42,760 nucleotides of DNA, taken from NCBI GenBank assembly GCA_036406615.1, contig DASXAQ010000041.1, positions 1-42,760 of the forward strand. The letters are read 5' to 3'. Shown here in pieces: positions 42,368 through 42,760 of this stretch. The DNA comes from DASXAQ01 sp036406615. Lineage in GTDB: Bacteria > Actinomycetota > UBA4738. Within the stretch, counting starts at the first letter, position 1. Every line of letters begins with the position of its first letter. The notes beneath the pieces are model-generated. The model saw only the letters and a program-made list of their open reading frames with translations, had not been told where the DNA came from and did no database searches. Made by a program: the position numbers and the translations under genes.

Positions 42368-42625
42368 ATGGAGCGCAACGAGTTGCTGAGGCTGTGGGGG
42401 GTCGTGTTCTCGGTGGTCGGCGTCGTCGCCATGGCGCTGGCGATCACGGGCGTCGTGGTGGAGGTGTTCCGCGCCAAGGACTTCATCGAGGCGCTGGTGG
42501 TCCTGTTGATCGTGGCGCCGATCGCGGTGCTCCTCGCCACGTGGCCGCTCGCGTTCGCGCAGCTGCTCCGCGCCGTCGCCGACATCGCCGACGACGTCGC
42601 CGAGATGCGGCGCCGCTCGAGCTAG
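42368..42625 (+). CDS. 85-aa two-helix membrane protein of unknown function
   Basis: Starts at ATG 42368 with AAGGAG 5 bases upstream. A short charged head (MERNELLRLWG) precedes two hydrophobic segments (VFSVVGVVAMALAITGVVV and ALVVLLIVAPIAVLLATWPL). The tail is an amphipathic helix ending in DDVAEMRRRSS. It probably forms a two-gene transcript with the 41-residue peptide upstream. No family recognised. A strong hairpin follows within 5 bases of the stop. Confidence 0.7.
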   Translation: MERNELLRLWGVVFSVVGVVAMALAITGVVVEVFRAKDFIEALVVLLIVAPIAVLLATWPLAFAQLLRAVADIADDVAEMRRRSS

Positions 42626-42629
42626 GGCA

Positions 42630-42659
42630 CCGGCGGCCGAGGCGTCGCGCCTCAGCCGG
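42630..42659. terminator. Hairpin between convergent genes
   Basis: GAGGCG and CGCCTC around a TCG loop (42639-42653), extended by CCGGC and GCCGG outer arms, make a strong stem right after the stop of the 85-residue protein and overlapping the stop of the convergent aminotransferase. There is no T-run; it may act as a bidirectional or weak terminator. Confidence 0.5.
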
Positions 42660-42760
42660 GAAGCACGGCGTCCAGCGCCGCGCGCGTCCTCGCGCCGATC
42701 TCGGAGATCTCGTCGTCCGTGACGACGAACGGGGGTCCGAACATGAGCAGGTCGCCGTTG
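42652..42760 (-). CDS. C-terminus of a class III PLP aminotransferase (cut by window edge)
   Basis: The last 35 residues before TGA (42652-42654) are visible. They contain GDLLMFGPPFVVTDDEISE followed by an Ala/Arg-rich helix ending in LPG. The GDL(x)6PP(F/L)(x)2(T)xxEI pattern is the conserved C-terminal end of class III aminotransferases (ornithine, GABA or omega-amino acid type). The substrate cannot be judged from this fragment. The gene continues beyond the right edge. Confidence 0.75.
   Translation of the reverse strand, partial: NGDLLMFGPPFVVTDDEISEIGARTRAALDAVLPG

Overview
The window is high-GC bacterial DNA (roughly 70% G+C by eye, except the first ~2.2 kb, which is visibly poorer in G+C). 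Several genes start directly at or a few bases after a TAnnnT -10 box (leaderless mRNAs). GTG and TTG starts are frequent, and form I and form II CO-dehydrogenase-type operons occur together. This fits a soil-type Actinomycetota or Chloroflexota member. No rRNA or tRNA gene is present, so the taxon cannot be fixed.

Layout. 1-2000: the start of an unknown membrane protein, a 27-codon hydrophobic micro-gene with its own terminator, and an orphan NarX/DesK-type histidine kinase. 2275-7227: a permease, a GntR/HutC regulator and an FAD/GcvT demethylating dehydrogenase, probably for betaine-type methylated glycines. 7194-11676: hemA, a leaderless MarR regulator with an MFS exporter, and an APH-like kinase. 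11721-17524: the giant helicase Lhr and a GT1 glycosyltransferase. 17528-19551: a second orphan kinase whose membrane module resembles the first, divergent from a second hydrophobic micro-gene that resembles the first micro-gene. 19566-22027: two base-excision glycosylases (Nei-like, AlkA-like) and a UbiE/MenG methyltransferase.

22086-29220 is a form I CO dehydrogenase operon (coxG, coxG, coxM, coxM, coxS, coxL, then an XdhC-YHS fusion). 29233-32886 holds a secreted seven-repeat propeller, a second MarR/MFS pair and a small unknown protein. 32905-34988 is the coxD/coxE maturation pair. 35066-38170 holds a secreted Phi-1-like protein, a minimal zincin, a DinB-like protein and galT. 38261-41982 is a form II coxS-coxL-coxM operon. 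The window ends with two small membrane proteins and the C-terminus of a class III aminotransferase.

How it works together. The central and right parts look like a trace-gas and oxidation platform: a molybdo-copper CO dehydrogenase (form I, with the AYRCSFR active-site loop), a related form II hydroxylase, and shared maturation genes coxD/coxE placed between them. The YHS domain on the XdhC-like chaperone could handle the copper that only form I needs. The most unusual signal is the pair of 26-27-residue peptides at 395-478 and 19406-19486. Both have a strong Shine-Dalgarno, a signal-peptide-like body, a Trp-basic tail and their own terminator, and both lie beside kinases that share a membrane input module. 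They may be an undescribed peptide signalling (or small-toxin) family.
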